Source: Bacteroidia bacterium
GTDB taxonomy: Bacteria; Bacteroidota; Bacteroidia; B-17B0; Aurantibacillaceae
Assembly (NCBI GenBank): GCA_021740825.1
Contig: JAIOZA010000004.1
Coordinates: 1-64,000, forward strand
Reading direction: 5' to 3'
DNA: 64,000 nucleotides
The translations under genes and the position numbers were made by a program. Numbering within the stretch: the stretch's first letter is position 1; every line of letters starts with the position of its first letter. Of the stretch, positions 46,220 through 55,636 are shown one piece after another. The notes beneath the pieces were generated by a model, which saw nothing but the letters and a program-made list of their open reading frames with translations, had not been told where the DNA came from and did not search any database.

Positions 46220-47917
46220 TTGATTTTTATTAAAAAATATTTTTTATTTACCATTATAACTTTTGTTAGTTGTAAAGTAGAGAGTCAAGTTACCAATCCA
46301 AATGGTTATAATATTTTTTATTATGATAATGGATCTAAATCTTCTGAAGGAATCATGCGTGATGGAAAAGCAGATGGTTATTGGAAAAACTATTATAAAA
46401 ATGGAATGCTAAAAATAGAAGGAAATAGAAGAAATTTTGAATTAGATAGTATATGGAAATTTTATTCTGAAAAAGGTAAAATTACAAAGGCGGTTAATTA
46501 TTTAAAAGGTAAAAAAAATGGGTATTCATTTAATTACGATACTAACCAAAAAGTTTTAAATAAAGAATATTTTATGAATGATATAAAGCAAGGTAATATG
46601 GTTGCTTATTATCCTTCCGGAAAAGTAAAATTATTAACTCCCTATATTAATGGTAAACCAGATGGTTATGCTTACGAATACTCTGAGGATTCATTAATTA
46701 TTTCTATTATGAAATATCAGGGAGGAATTTTAGCAAGTGTAGATCGTTTAAATCGTAAAGATGAAACTGGTAAAAAGCAAGGTGTTTGGAAAGAATTTTA
46801 TGAAGATGGAAAATTAAAGGAAGAAAAAAAATATAAAGATAATTTAGTGGATGGATATGTTAAAACATTTGATAAAAAGGGCAATTTAACTAATACAGAA
46901 AAATTTAATAATGGTAAACAAATTAAGAATGCTCCTGAATTAGCAAAGCTAGATGTATATAAAGATTTTTATGAAGATGGTACTTTAAAATATGAAGGAG
47001 GTTATATTAATGGTATACCTGCTGGAACTCATTATCATTACAGGTTAAAGTATGTATGTGATTCTTTACCGATAGCTCGCGATGATACTAGTAATGTGAT
47101 GGTTAAAAAATATGTTTGCAAAAACAAAGCTATTCCTGATTCGGCAATAATATATTTAGATGGAGTAAAAACAGATTATGGTGCTGTTGATAGCATGCGA
47201 AATAAAACAGGTATTTGGACAGAATACCATAATTCGGGTGAATTTAAAGGTAAAGGATTATATACAAATGATAAACGCACAGGAGATTGGTTGTTTTATT
47301 ATCCAAATGGTAAAATAGAACAAAAAGGAAAGTATGATAAAAAAGGTCGTGCGCAAGGAGAGTGGAAGTGGTTTTATGAAAATGGGTCAATTCTTCGCGA
47401 AGAAGTGTATATAAATAATTTAAGAGAGGGATTAATGAGCGAATATACCGAAGACGGAAAAATAATTACAAAAGGTGAATTTATAGAAGACATGCAAGAG
47501 GGTATTTGGTATTATGAAAATCCAATTTATAAAGAAATTGGAAAGTATGTTAACGATAAACCAGATAGTTTATGGAAGCGGTATTATATGCCAAATGAAA
47601 AATTACAATTTGAAGGAAATTTTATTAATGGTTCAGAAGAAGGATTACATATATGGTATTATGAAAATGGTAAAAAATTAGCAGTTGGAAATTATGAGGG
47701 AGGAATGAAACAAAAAGACTGGAAATATTATGATGAAGCAGGATATAATTATTTAACTATTTATTATGAAAATGATATAGAAATTAAATTTCAAGGTATA
47801 AAAGTCACTCCTACTTATGAAGAAAGTTTAAGAGATTATTCATCAATTTATAATAAAAAGCCAGACAAAACCATTATTTTAGATAAGGATAAAAAAAATA
47901 ATGAAAACAAGGATTAA
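46220..47917 (+). CDS. MORN-repeat lipoprotein (YwqK-like)
   Basis: The 565-residue protein begins at TTG 46220, with a lipoprotein-like signal (FTIITFVSC). It then carries many copies of the MORN_2 repeat, such as YYDNGSKSSEGIMRDGKADG, EFYEDGKLKEEKKYKDN and YYPNGKIEQKGKYDKKGRAQG. These repeats form beta-hairpin solenoids that bind proteins or membranes. The family is often auto-labelled an antitoxin, but nothing here supports a toxin pair. The last 17 bases overlap the histidine kinase gene, so the two are likely translated together. Confidence 0.85.
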   Translation: MIFIKKYFLFTIITFVSCKVESQVTNPNGYNIFYYDNGSKSSEGIMRDGKADGYWKNYYKNGMLKIEGNRRNFELDSIWKFYSEKGKITKAVNYLKGKKNGYSFNYDTNQKVLNKEYFMNDIKQGNMVAYYPSGKVKLLTPYINGKPDGYAYEYSEDSLIISIMKYQGGILASVDRLNRKDETGKKQGVWKEFYEDGKLKEEKKYKDNLVDGYVKTFDKKGNLTNTEKFNNGKQIKNAPELAKLDVYKDFYEDGTLKYEGGYINGIPAGTHYHYRLKYVCDSLPIARDDTSNVMVKKYVCKNKAIPDSAIIYLDGVKTDYGAVDSMRNKTGIWTEYHNSGEFKGKGLYTNDKRTGDWLFYYPNGKIEQKGKYDKKGRAQGEWKWFYENGSILREEVYINNLREGLMSEYTEDGKIITKGEFIEDMQEGIWYYENPIYKEIGKYVNDKPDSLWKRYYMPNEKLQFEGNFINGSEEGLHIWYYENGKKLAVGNYEGGMKQKDWKYYDEAGYNYLTIYYENDIEIKFQGIKVTPTYEESLRDYSSIYNKKPDKTIILDKDKKNNENKD

Positions 47918-49856
47918 TAATAGAATTATTACTTCATTAGCTTCTAATACTTTAGATGATAGCATAAACGTTAAAAAATTGGTACAACGTTCACAAGGAA
48001 AACAAAAAGCGGTAAAAAATATACAAGAAGCAAATGAACAGTTATTAAATACAGTACCTGTTGCTATTTTTATACACGAAAACGGAATTTGTAAATATTG
48101 TAACCTTGAAGCAATTAAAATATTAGAAGAAGACAATAGTAATGTTGTTGTTGGAAAATATTTAATTGATTATTTTATTCCCGAACAAAAAGCAATTGCA
48201 ATTGACAGAATAAAAAAAACAATTGAAGGAGAGTTATTTGAAAGCATGACTTATACTTTTATTTCAGGTAAAAATAATTTCATTGAAGTAGATATAAAAT
48301 CAAACCCCGTTATTTATAATGGAAAACAATGCGTTTGTTCTGTTTTAACCAGCGTTTCAGCAGAAAAAAAGCTTGAGAAAGAAATTTTACGCGCAAAAAT
48401 AGCAGAGGAAACAAATAAAAAATTAGTAGAAGAGATAATTTATCGACAAAAAATTCAAGACGAGCTTTCTAAACAAACCACTAAATATGAAGCTATTTTT
48501 AATAATACATCACATTTAATTTGGACAATAGATAAAAGTTTAAAGATAACTTCATTTAATCAAAATTATAAAAATTATGTAAAAACGGTTTTTAACCACA
48601 ATTTAGAAATTGGACAACACTTTGATTTAGATTTTAAGTTAGAATCCTCAAAATTATGGGCAAGGAAACTCATGCCATTTTTTAACAATAAAGAAAAAAA
48701 TAAAGCAGAGTTTTTTGAAGTTAAAAACACAACGTTAGACGGTAAAGTGTATTATATAGAATTGTATTTGCAGCCTATTAAAAATATAAATGGTAAGGTT
48801 GCAGAAATATCAATAATTGCGCAAAACACAACTGAAAGACGAATATTTGAAGAAAAAGCAATAGAACAATCTGCAAAATTAAAAGCAATTTTTGAAAGTG
48901 GCGATCAGTTAATGTGGACTATTACTAAAGATTTAAAAATAACTTCATTTAATCAAAATTATGCTTCGGCTATTTTTGATTTATATGGCTATTTTCCTGA
49001 AATCGGTATGAGTATTAGATCTGATAAATCCCTACCTAATCATAATTTTTGGGATGAAAAATACAAGCTCGCTTTCGAAGGAAATAAGGTTGAGTTTATT
49101 TCAGAAAGACAAAAAGCAGATGGTGAAAAGGTGGTGCGGCAAATGATACTATATCCTATTAAAGATAAAAATAACAATACAACAGAGGTTTCTGGAATAG
49201 GTTTTAATATTACTGAAAATAAGAAAAATGAAGAAAAGTTAACTCAGTCTTTGCGCGAGAAGGAAATTCTTTTAAAAGAAGTTCATCATCGTGTAAAAAA
49301 TAATATGCAGGTAATTTCAAGTATATTAAACATTCAGTCATCTTACGTAAAAGATGTATATGCTTTGAATTTATTAAACGAATGTCAAAACAGAATAAAA
49401 TCCATGGCCTTCATTCACGAAAGCCTTTATCAAAGTGAAAATTTCGAATCCATTAATTTTTCGGAATATTTAAGTTCATTAACTAAAAACCTAGTACACA
49501 CCTACTCTATTAATTCGCAAAAAATAAAATTAATTTTAACGCTTGATAAATTAATTTTAAATCTCGATCTTTCTATTCCGTGTGGTCTCATTATTAATGA
49601 AATAATATCAAATTCATTAAAATATGCGTTTCCGAACAATAGAGATGGAATAATCTTTGTAACTTTGACCGCAAAACAAAAGAAGGTGATAATAGAGGTT
49701 GGCGACAATGGCATTGGACTTTCTAAAAAGATTGATATAAAAAATAGTGAAACGCTAGGCTTGCAATTAATAGAAACACTTGTTGATCAAATTAATGGAA
49801 AAGTGAAGTTGAGTAGGAATAAAGGAACGGTTTTTAAAATAAATTTTAATATTTAA
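47901..49856 (+). CDS. PAS-domain sensor histidine kinase, HisKA_2 type
   Basis: The 651-residue protein has no membrane helix. Three PAS-like domains lie at about residues 45-155, 195-315 and 325-445; the second and third share LKITSFNQNY. A HisKA_2 dimer/phosphorylation domain follows (LKEVHHRVKNNMQVISSIL, phospho-His about 462), then a HATPase domain (NEIISNSLKYAF, DNGIGL). It is expected to sense a cytoplasmic signal and phosphorylate the response regulator that starts 3 bp downstream. It overlaps the MORN gene by 17 bp. Confidence 0.9.
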   Translation: MKTRINNRIITSLASNTLDDSINVKKLVQRSQGKQKAVKNIQEANEQLLNTVPVAIFIHENGICKYCNLEAIKILEEDNSNVVVGKYLIDYFIPEQKAIAIDRIKKTIEGELFESMTYTFISGKNNFIEVDIKSNPVIYNGKQCVCSVLTSVSAEKKLEKEILRAKIAEETNKKLVEEIIYRQKIQDELSKQTTKYEAIFNNTSHLIWTIDKSLKITSFNQNYKNYVKTVFNHNLEIGQHFDLDFKLESSKLWARKLMPFFNNKEKNKAEFFEVKNTTLDGKVYYIELYLQPIKNINGKVAEISIIAQNTTERRIFEEKAIEQSAKLKAIFESGDQLMWTITKDLKITSFNQNYASAIFDLYGYFPEIGMSIRSDKSLPNHNFWDEKYKLAFEGNKVEFISERQKADGEKVVRQMILYPIKDKNNNTTEVSGIGFNITENKKNEEKLTQSLREKEILLKEVHHRVKNNMQVISSILNIQSSYVKDVYALNLLNECQNRIKSMAFIHESLYQSENFESINFSEYLSSLTKNLVHTYSINSQKIKLILTLDKLILNLDLSIPCGLIINEIISNSLKYAFPNNRDGIIFVTLTAKQKKVIIEVGDNGIGLSKKIDIKNSETLGLQLIETLVDQINGKVKLSRNKGTVFKINFNI

Positions 49857-49859
49857 ATC

Positions 49860-50624
49860 ATGGAAAAAGAAAGTATAAGTGTATACATTGTAGAAGATGA
49901 AAGTATAGTGGCTAAAGATATTCAGCGGTGTTTAATTAAATTAGGGTATAATGTTTTAGGTATTAGCAATAACGGACAAGATGCTGTGAAGAAAATTGTT
50001 GACCTTGAGCCAAACATTATTTTAATGGATATAATGATCAAAGGATCTATGACAGGAATAGAGGTTGCCGATCTTATTAAAAAGAATTACAATATTCCTG
50101 TTATCTTTTTGACTGCCTATGCCGATGAAGATACTTTAATGAAGGCTAAAAACACTGAGCCATACGGATATGTTTTAAAACCATTTAAAGAGATAGATTT
50201 ACATTCTACGATTGAAATGGCTGTACACAAGCATAAAAAAGATACAGAAATTATTAAAGAGCGAGATTTTTTATTTTCATTAGTTGAGCATAAAGATGAA
50301 GGTGTTCACGATTTATTATTTGTAAAATCTAATGGACGTTTAGTTAAACTAAATTTAAAAGATATTTATTATGTAGAAGCACTTAAAGATTATGTTGTAT
50401 TAAACACTTTAAACACACGTTATACAATTCATTCCACTATGAAAGAAATAGAGAAAAAGCTTGATAATGGTGATTTTATCCGCGTCCATAGATCTTTTAT
50501 TACCCGAATCGATAAAATACAAACTATTGAAAATCACACAGTTGTGATGGAAGACAATAAAAAAGTAATTCCCATTGGAGGCTCTTATCGAGATGAGTTG
50601 TTGGCTAAATTAAATATGGTTTAA
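49860..50624 (+). CDS. LytTR-type response regulator
   Basis: The 254-residue protein has a receiver domain (residues 6-120) with VEDE, phospho-Asp 57 (LMDIMIKG), Thr 85 (FLTAYAD) and Lys 107 (VLKPF). A LytTR DNA-binding domain (about residues 148-252) follows, with DIYYVEALKDYVVL and FIRVHRSFITRIDKI. It would bind direct repeats in target promoters when phosphorylated by the adjacent kinase. Targets are not visible. It ends 30 bp before mnmG. Confidence 0.93.
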   Translation: MEKESISVYIVEDESIVAKDIQRCLIKLGYNVLGISNNGQDAVKKIVDLEPNIILMDIMIKGSMTGIEVADLIKKNYNIPVIFLTAYADEDTLMKAKNTEPYGYVLKPFKEIDLHSTIEMAVHKHKKDTEIIKERDFLFSLVEHKDEGVHDLLFVKSNGRLVKLNLKDIYYVEALKDYVVLNTLNTRYTIHSTMKEIEKKLDNGDFIRVHRSFITRIDKIQTIENHTVVMEDNKKVIPIGGSYRDELLAKLNMV

Positions 50625-50654
50625 AAAAATCTACTATTTAAGTTCTCAAAAGCA

Positions 50655-52550
50655 ATGTCTTCACAATATGATATTATAGTAGTTGGTGCTGGCCACGCAG
50701 GTTGCGAGGCCGCTGCAGCAGCTGCAAATATGGGTTCCAAGGTATTATTATTGACTATGAACATGCAAACCATTGCTCAAATGAGCTGTAATCCAGCCAT
50801 GGGTGGTATTGCAAAAGGACAAATTGTTCGTGAGATTGATGCTTTGGGTGGTTATAGCGGAATTGTTTCTGATAAGTCTGCTATCCAATTCAGAATGTTG
50901 AATCGTTCAAAAGGACCTGCGATGTGGAGTCCAAGAACACAAAATGACAGAATGTTATTTGCCCAAACCTGGAGAGAAATGTTAGAGCAAACGCCTAATG
51001 TTGATTTCTGGCAAGACATGTGTCGCGAATTAATTGTTTCTAAAGACGGTAAACATGTTGAAGGTGTTATTACAGGAATGGGCTTAGAATTTAAAGCTAA
51101 AGCCGTTGTATTAACTAATGGAACATTCTTAAACGGATTAATCCACTTAGGAGAAAAACAAATTGGTGGAGGTCGTAGCGGCGAATCTGCTTCATACGGA
51201 ATTACCGAACAATTACTGAAATTAGGTTTCGAAAATGGTAGAATGAAAACCGGAACACCTCCTCGAATTGATGGACGCTCTTTAGATTATTCTAAAATGG
51301 AAGAGCAAGAAGGTGATGTGGCCATTGATAAATTCTCTTATTTAGATAACACCTCTCCGTTTATTTCAAATGACGGACGTCCAGTAAAAAAACAAGTTCC
51401 TTGTCATATTACTTATACTAACCAGGACGTTCATGATATATTAAGAACTGGTTTCGAAAAATCACCAATGTACTCAGGACGCATTCAAGGTTTAGGTCCG
51501 AGATATTGTCCAAGTATTGAAGATAAAATTACACGTTTCTCGGAGCGCGATAGGCATCAATTATTTGTAGAACCAGAAGGCTGGGATACGGTTGAAATTT
51601 ATGTGAATGGATTTTCAACATCTCTCCCAGTTGAAGTTCAACAAAAAGCATTAAAATTAATTCCTGGTTTTGAGAACGCTAAAATGTTCCGCCCAGGTTA
51701 TGCTATAGAGTACGATTATTTTCCACCTACTCAATTACAATTAACTTTGGAAACGAAGTTAGTGGAAGGCTTATATTTTGCAGGTCAGATTAATGGAACA
51801 ACAGGTTATGAAGAAGCAGCATGTCAAGGTCAAATGGCAGGTATTAATGCACATTTAAAAATCAACGAAAAAGACCCATTAATTTTAAAACGTCACGAAG
51901 CATACATTGGAGTTTTAATAGATGATTTAGTAACTAAAGGAACGGACGAACCTTATCGTATGTTTACCTCTCGTTCAGAGTATCGTTTACTATTACGCCA
52001 AGATAATGCTGATGTTCGTTTAACACCTCTATCCCACTCTATAGGTTTAGCAAGCGACGAGAGAATGAATCGTGTTTCGGATAAGATTAAAAACTATGAA
52101 AACCTAATTAAGTACTTTAAGAATACAAGTGCCGAACCAGAAGAAGCTAATGCTTATTTGGAGAGCATTAACTCTGCGCCTTTAGCACAAAAAATTAGGT
52201 ACTTCAATGTGTTGTCTCGCCCTGATGTTTCCATTATTGATTTAGCTAAGAATTGCACAGATTTAAAAACCACCGTTGCTGGTATGGATGCTGACACCAT
52301 GATGCAAGCAGAGATTTTAATGAAGTACGAGGGCTATATTGAGAGAGAAAAAGAAAATGCAGAAAAGGTTGCGAAACTAGATAACTATAAAATTAAACCA
52401 GACTTTGATTTTAAGGCAGTGGCTAGTCTGTCTTTAGAAGCTAAAGATAAATGGACAAAATTACGCCCAACAACTATTGGTCAGGCTAGTCGAATTTCAG
52501 GAATTAACCCAGCTGATATTTCTGTTTTGTTAGTGCACCTGGGCAGATAA
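50655..52550 (+). CDS. mnmG: tRNA uridine-5-carboxymethylaminomethyl modification enzyme MnmG (GidA)
   Basis: The 631-residue FAD protein has [56 protein letters not shown] and a C-terminal [20 protein letters not shown]. With MnmE it modifies wobble uridine 34 of several tRNAs. mnmG (gidA) is often close to the chromosome origin, which fits the parS sites directly downstream. The start is the ATG at 50655. Confidence 0.98.
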   Translation: MSSQYDIIVVGAGHAGCEAAAAAANMGSKVLLLTMNMQTIAQMSCNPAMGGIAKGQIVREIDALGGYSGIVSDKSAIQFRMLNRSKGPAMWSPRTQNDRMLFAQTWREMLEQTPNVDFWQDMCRELIVSKDGKHVEGVITGMGLEFKAKAVVLTNGTFLNGLIHLGEKQIGGGRSGESASYGITEQLLKLGFENGRMKTGTPPRIDGRSLDYSKMEEQEGDVAIDKFSYLDNTSPFISNDGRPVKKQVPCHITYTNQDVHDILRTGFEKSPMYSGRIQGLGPRYCPSIEDKITRFSERDRHQLFVEPEGWDTVEIYVNGFSTSLPVEVQQKALKLIPGFENAKMFRPGYAIEYDYFPPTQLQLTLETKLVEGLYFAGQINGTTGYEEAACQGQMAGINAHLKINEKDPLILKRHEAYIGVLIDDLVTKGTDEPYRMFTSRSEYRLLLRQDNADVRLTPLSHSIGLASDERMNRVSDKIKNYENLIKYFKNTSAEPEEANAYLESINSAPLAQKIRYFNVLSRPDVSIIDLAKNCTDLKTTVAGMDADTMMQAEILMKYEGYIEREKENAEKVAKLDNYKIKPDFDFKAVASLSLEAKDKWTKLRPTTIGQASRISGINPADISVLLVHLGR

Positions 52551-52557
52551 AAATAAA

Positions 52558-52573
52558 CGTTCCACGTGGAACA
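52558..52573. promoter_or_regulatory. parS-like ParB-binding site 1
   Basis: CGTTCCACGTGGAACA contains the perfect 14-bp palindrome GTTCCACGTGGAAC and matches the parS consensus TGTTNCACGTGAAACA with variation in the symmetric positions. It lies 8 bp after mnmG and overlaps a GTG that is not the likely start of the next gene. Confidence 0.8.
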
Positions 52574-52586
52574 ACTAGAATTAAAT

Positions 52587-53471
52587 ATGTTAACTATAGA
52601 AAAATGTTTAGTGTGTGGCTCAAATCAGTTTGAGCCTTTTTTAGTTTGTAAAGACCATACAGTAAGTAAGGATGATTTTAATATTGTTTCCTGTAAGATG
52701 TGTGGATTTAAATTTACAAATCCTCGTCCTACAGATTTAGTGTTAGGGGATTATTATAAAGCTGAGGAGTATGTTTCTCATACTAATACTAAAAAAGGAA
52801 TTATAAACAAGCTATATCATATTGTAAGAAATCATACTCTTAAGAAGAAGATTCAATTGGTTTCTTCTTATGTTTCACGTGGAACTATTTTAGATTACGG
52901 TTGTGGGACAGGAATGTTTTTAGCGGCTTGTAAAGACGCCGGTTGGAGTACTATTGGAATGGAGCCAGATGATAGCGCTAGAAAAATTGCTTCAGACCAA
53001 GACTTAAGTGTGTATTCAAATAAGGATAATGTTACTACTTATATAAAAGAAAAACAAGTTGATGCTATTACATTGTGGCATGTATTAGAACATGTAACAG
53101 ATATGCCTGAGACTTTAGCGTTCTTTAAAGCTAAACTTAAAAAGGATGGCGTTTTAATTGTTGCTGTTCCTAATCATGTTTCTTATGACGCACAATATTA
53201 TAAAGAGTTTTGGGCAGCTTATGATGTGCCTCGCCACCTTCATCATTTCGATTTAAAATCTATGAAAGCTTTGCTGCAAAACGACGGATTCAAATTAGTT
53301 GAGACTAAGCCAATGAAGTTTGATAGTTTCTATGTATCTATGCTTAGTGAGAAATGTAAAACTGGCTCTGTGAATTTAGTCAAAGCGTTTTGGATAGGAT
53401 TAATATCTAACTTTAAAGCCAAAGATTCTAGTTCCTACTCTAGTACTATTTATGTATTTAAACACGCATAA
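52587..53471 (+). CDS. Class I SAM-dependent methyltransferase with N-terminal Cys motif
   Basis: I use ATG 52587 (MLTIEKCLVCGSN), giving 294 residues. The upstream GTG at 52566 lies inside parS site 1 and is rejected. The N-terminus has CLVCG and CKMCGFKF, a putative zinc ribbon, and then a methyltransferase domain begins with ILDYGCGTGMFL near residue 105. The later WHVLEHVTDMPETL and PRHLHHFDLKSM match ubiE/3-demethylubiquinone-type or sugar methyltransferases. The substrate is unknown. parS site 2 is embedded in codons YVSRGTI. Confidence 0.85.
   Translation: MLTIEKCLVCGSNQFEPFLVCKDHTVSKDDFNIVSCKMCGFKFTNPRPTDLVLGDYYKAEEYVSHTNTKKGIINKLYHIVRNHTLKKKIQLVSSYVSRGTILDYGCGTGMFLAACKDAGWSTIGMEPDDSARKIASDQDLSVYSNKDNVTTYIKEKQVDAITLWHVLEHVTDMPETLAFFKAKLKKDGVLIVAVPNHVSYDAQYYKEFWAAYDVPRHLHHFDLKSMKALLQNDGFKLVETKPMKFDSFYVSMLSEKCKTGSVNLVKAFWIGLISNFKAKDSSSYSSTIYVFKHA
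52871..52886. promoter_or_regulatory. parS-like ParB-binding site 2 (inside a gene)
   Basis: TGTTTCACGTGGAACT matches the parS consensus with one or two substitutions. It is inside the methyltransferase gene and is read as V-S-R-G-T. Confidence 0.75.
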
Positions 53472-53486
53472 GTTTCACGTGAAACA
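53471..53486. promoter_or_regulatory. parS-like ParB-binding site 3
   Basis: AGTTTCACGTGAAACA contains the perfect palindrome GTTTCACGTGAAAC, identical to the classical parS core. It starts at the last base of the methyltransferase stop codon. Confidence 0.85.
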
Positions 53487-53490
53487 TAAT

Positions 53491-53523
53491 AGCCCTAGTA
53501 GACAATTCTATTGGGGCTTTTTT
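53491..53523 (+). terminator. Intrinsic terminator
   Basis: A 12-bp stem (53491-53502 with 53507-53518, two G-T pairs) with a 4-nt loop and a T-run. It closes the mnmG-methyltransferase transcript. Confidence 0.8.
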
Positions 53524-53579
53524 ATTTATACTTGTTCATTATCCTCTTTGAGTTAAAGGGAGTGTTTTATGTATACTTA

Positions 53580-53603
53580 ATCCTGTTCCACGTGGAACAG
53601 GAT
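53580..53603. promoter_or_regulatory. parS-like ParB-binding site 4 (extended palindrome)
   Basis: The core TGTTCCACGTGGAACA (53584-53599) is a perfect palindrome. Symmetry extends outward for four more bases on each side (53580-53603), making this the longest and most symmetric of the five sites. Confidence 0.85.
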
Positions 53604-54023
53604 ACTTTATGTATAACTTTAAACCGGAGAAGATCTTTTACTCTTAACTCCTTTTTGGTTTCCATTGGATTATTACTATTAAACTCCATTGGGTTTTAAT
53701 AGCCACTAATCAATCTCTCCCTTTTATTAGTGTGCTTTCCATGTTCGTGTTGAATGCGAAGGCTGTAAACAAAAACGTATAAGGTATTCCAATGGCGTTC
53801 AAAAGATAAACCAATAAACTTCTTACAGGGATTGTTTCAAATATCTAAAGTCTTTATTTTTTATGGGCTACTAACTTTTGTGAGTTTTAGTATGTTTTAT
53901 GATTTGTTTCCAAAAGCATATTTCCTTTTAAACCTCAATTGTTTTTGAATGTAAATGAGTTAAATTATTTGCATTAGACTTTATTTTCTATCACAATTCT
54001 TATAATGCAGAATGAGAGTTTTT
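53604..54023. other. Gene-poor stretch between parS sites 4 and 5
   Basis: About 420 bp with no convincing ORF, RNA gene or repeat. A 62-codon hydrophobic frame (53511-53699) reaches into it but looks like chance. The whole 53472-54116 gap is unusually long for this window and is bracketed by parS-like sites. Confidence 0.5.
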
Positions 54024-54039
54024 AGTTCCACGTGAAACC
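54024..54039. promoter_or_regulatory. parS-like ParB-binding site 5
   Basis: AGTTCCACGTGAAACC has the GTTnCACGTGnAAC core, with one half TTCC and the other AAAC. It is the rightmost of the cluster. Confidence 0.75.
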
Positions 54040-54066
54040 ATTTCGTTTACGTATTAATGGAAACAT

Positions 54067-54097
54067 AAAAGCCCCTCCAATTTGGAGAGATTTTTTA
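54067..54097 (-). terminator. Intrinsic terminator of the SDR gene
   Basis: The hairpin centres on CTCCAATTTGGAG (54074-54086), with further G-C and G-T pairs outside, and gives a U-run on the minus strand. It ends the minus-strand SDR transcript. Confidence 0.7.
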
Positions 54098-54116
54098 AGA
54101 TTGATGTAATCTATCT

Positions 54117-54935
54117 TTATTTCAATTGACTCAAGAAGATTTTATCAAATAGTTTATCTGATAAAATACGACGAACAAATAACAATAGTTTTGCTCCTCC
54201 CCCAACAGCATATCTTGTTTGAGGATTGTTTGAGTTAATTGCTTTAGCAATTGTTTTGGCAATAACTATTGGCTCCGATCCAACACGCTTATATGTTTCG
54301 TCAATTAACGCTGCGTGTTTTGTGGCTAGGTTTTTATAGGCTGTATTTCCTGATACTTTTAGAAGGTTTTCTTTAGCTATTCCTTCCCACTCAGATTTAA
54401 TGGCTCCTGGTTCAATAATGATCACATCAATATTAAACTGCTTCAGTTCCATTCTTAAACTATCGCTTAATCCTTCCACTGCAAATTTGGTTGCATGATA
54501 CCAAGCGCCGTGTGGTTCACCAAATTTTCCTCCCATTGAAGAAATGTTCACGATTTTTCCGGACTGCTGTTTACGCATATGTGGAAGTACTAATTGAGTC
54601 AATCGAGCTAGTCCAAAAATGTTAACTTCAAATTGGTACTTGGCTTCCGAAAGCGGAACATCTTCCAAGGCACCAAAAGAACCATAGCCAGCATTGTTCA
54701 CCAATACATCAATACGCTTTTCCATTTCTATAATTTTTTGAATACCCTTAACCATTGATTCATCATTGGTTACATCCATTTCTAATAATTTTATTCCAGC
54801 TTCTTTTAGGTCATTCATTTTATCTAGTCGACGTGCAGCACCATAAACAATGTGTCCGTTTTCCACTAAAAGTTTGGCAGTTTCTTTTCCAATTCCAGAA
54901 GATGCTCCAGTTATTAACACTACTTTTTTTTCCAT
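54117..54935 (-). CDS. Short-chain dehydrogenase/reductase
   Basis: The 272-residue classical SDR has TGASSGIG (residues 8-15), the NNAGYG motif, catalytic Ser in NISSMGG and the YHATK active site. The Asp in MDVTND and an Arg in AARRLDK suggest NADP preference. The substrate is unknown. A 19-bp operator identical to the one before the tetR gene lies 36 bp upstream (54971-54989), so the TetR protein encoded just upstream probably controls it. Confidence 0.9.
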   Translation of the reverse strand: MEKKVVLITGASSGIGKETAKLLVENGHIVYGAARRLDKMNDLKEAGIKLLEMDVTNDESMVKGIQKIIEMEKRIDVLVNNAGYGSFGALEDVPLSEAKYQFEVNIFGLARLTQLVLPHMRKQQSGKIVNISSMGGKFGEPHGAWYHATKFAVEGLSDSLRMELKQFNIDVIIIEPGAIKSEWEGIAKENLLKVSGNTAYKNLATKHAALIDETYKRVGSEPIVIAKTIAKAINSNNPQTRYAVGGGAKLLLFVRRILSDKLFDKIFLSQLK

Positions 54936-54970
54936 GATTTTAATTTATTTGTTTATTATTGATTTTATAT

Positions 54971-54989
54971 TGATTGACTAATCAGTCTA
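54971..54989. promoter_or_regulatory. TetR operator copy 1 (before the SDR gene)
   Basis: TGATTGACTAATCAGTCTA is identical over 19 bp to the copy at 55573-55591. Its core GACTAATCAGTC is an imperfect palindrome typical of TetR-family operators. Confidence 0.75.
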
Positions 54990-55006
54990 TTTGTAATTAA
55001 ATTTTT

Positions 55007-55567
55007 TTAGGTGATCATATCCCATAACAGTTGGAAGGACTCATTAATAATTTTCTTTTGTTTGTCTGTCGAAAACTCCTGAGACGATAAGTATTGATTA
55101 ATGCCAGCGATGTGACTGTTAATAAGTGTATAAAGCAAATCAACGGGCATTGGTTTTATCACAGCTGCCTTAATACCATCCTGCAAGAAATCTAAATGTG
55201 GTTTGGCTTGTTTGGTAATTTCTTCGTGAGAAATCAACCCATAAAACGGCGAGGTCGAAAACTGCTGAATAAAATAAAATTCCGGCTTATTTTCCTGTGC
55301 CCACTCTATCGTGTTTGTGTAAATAGATTTGAATACTAATTCCAACGATTCATCTTTACTCGCATTAGCATACATATATTCCGTTAAATGAGATTTAGTA
55401 TGCGCATATAGCGCAAAAATGAGCTCATCCTTTGTTTTGTAATAGTGAAACAACGTGCCATTAGCAACGCCAGCTTCCTTCGCTATTTTACTAGTTGGAG
55501 TTGCGTGAAACCCAAATTCTACAAACAACTTTAGGGCCGTTTTTAATATTTCTTCTTTTTTATCCAA
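55007..55567 (-). CDS. TetR/AcrR family regulator
   Basis: The 186-residue protein has an N-terminal helix-turn-helix (TPTSKIAKEAGVANGTLFHY, residues about 24-43) after KEEILKTALKLFVEFGF. The helical ligand-binding domain follows. The gene is upstream of the SDR gene on the same strand, with a 71-bp gap. Both genes are preceded by the same operator sequence, so I infer autorepression and control of the SDR gene, released by an unknown ligand. Confidence 0.92.
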   Translation of the reverse strand: MDKKEEILKTALKLFVEFGFHATPTSKIAKEAGVANGTLFHYYKTKDELIFALYAHTKSHLTEYMYANASKDESLELVFKSIYTNTIEWAQENKPEFYFIQQFSTSPFYGLISHEEITKQAKPHLDFLQDGIKAAVIKPMPVDLLYTLINSHIAGINQYLSSQEFSTDKQKKIINESFQLLWDMIT

Positions 55568-55572
55568 AACAA

Positions 55573-55599
55573 TGATTGACTAATCAGTCTACAAATATA
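55573..55599 (-). promoter_or_regulatory. tetR promoter with operator copy 2
   Basis: On the minus strand TATATTTG (55592-55599) is a -7 box. The operator TGATTGACTAATCAGTCTA (plus strand, 55573-55591) follows directly, covering the expected start site 5 bp before the tetR ATG. This is a typical autorepression layout. Confidence 0.75.
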
Positions 55600-55636
55600 T
55601 AAATAGTTTTTCAAACCTCCAAATTTTTTTAAAAGA

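Noticed and set aside
46220-47917. Antitoxin label for the MORN-repeat protein
   Set aside because: MORN_2 proteins are often auto-named YwqK antitoxins, but the partner here is a kinase and no toxin is present.
52566-52586. GTG start of the methyltransferase
   Set aside because: The GTG lies inside parS site 1. The ATG at 52587 gives a normal N-terminus.
53511-53699. 62-codon hydrophobic frame in the parS region
   Set aside because: It starts inside a terminator, spans parS site 4 and has biased, low-complexity residues. No start signal or family match was seen.
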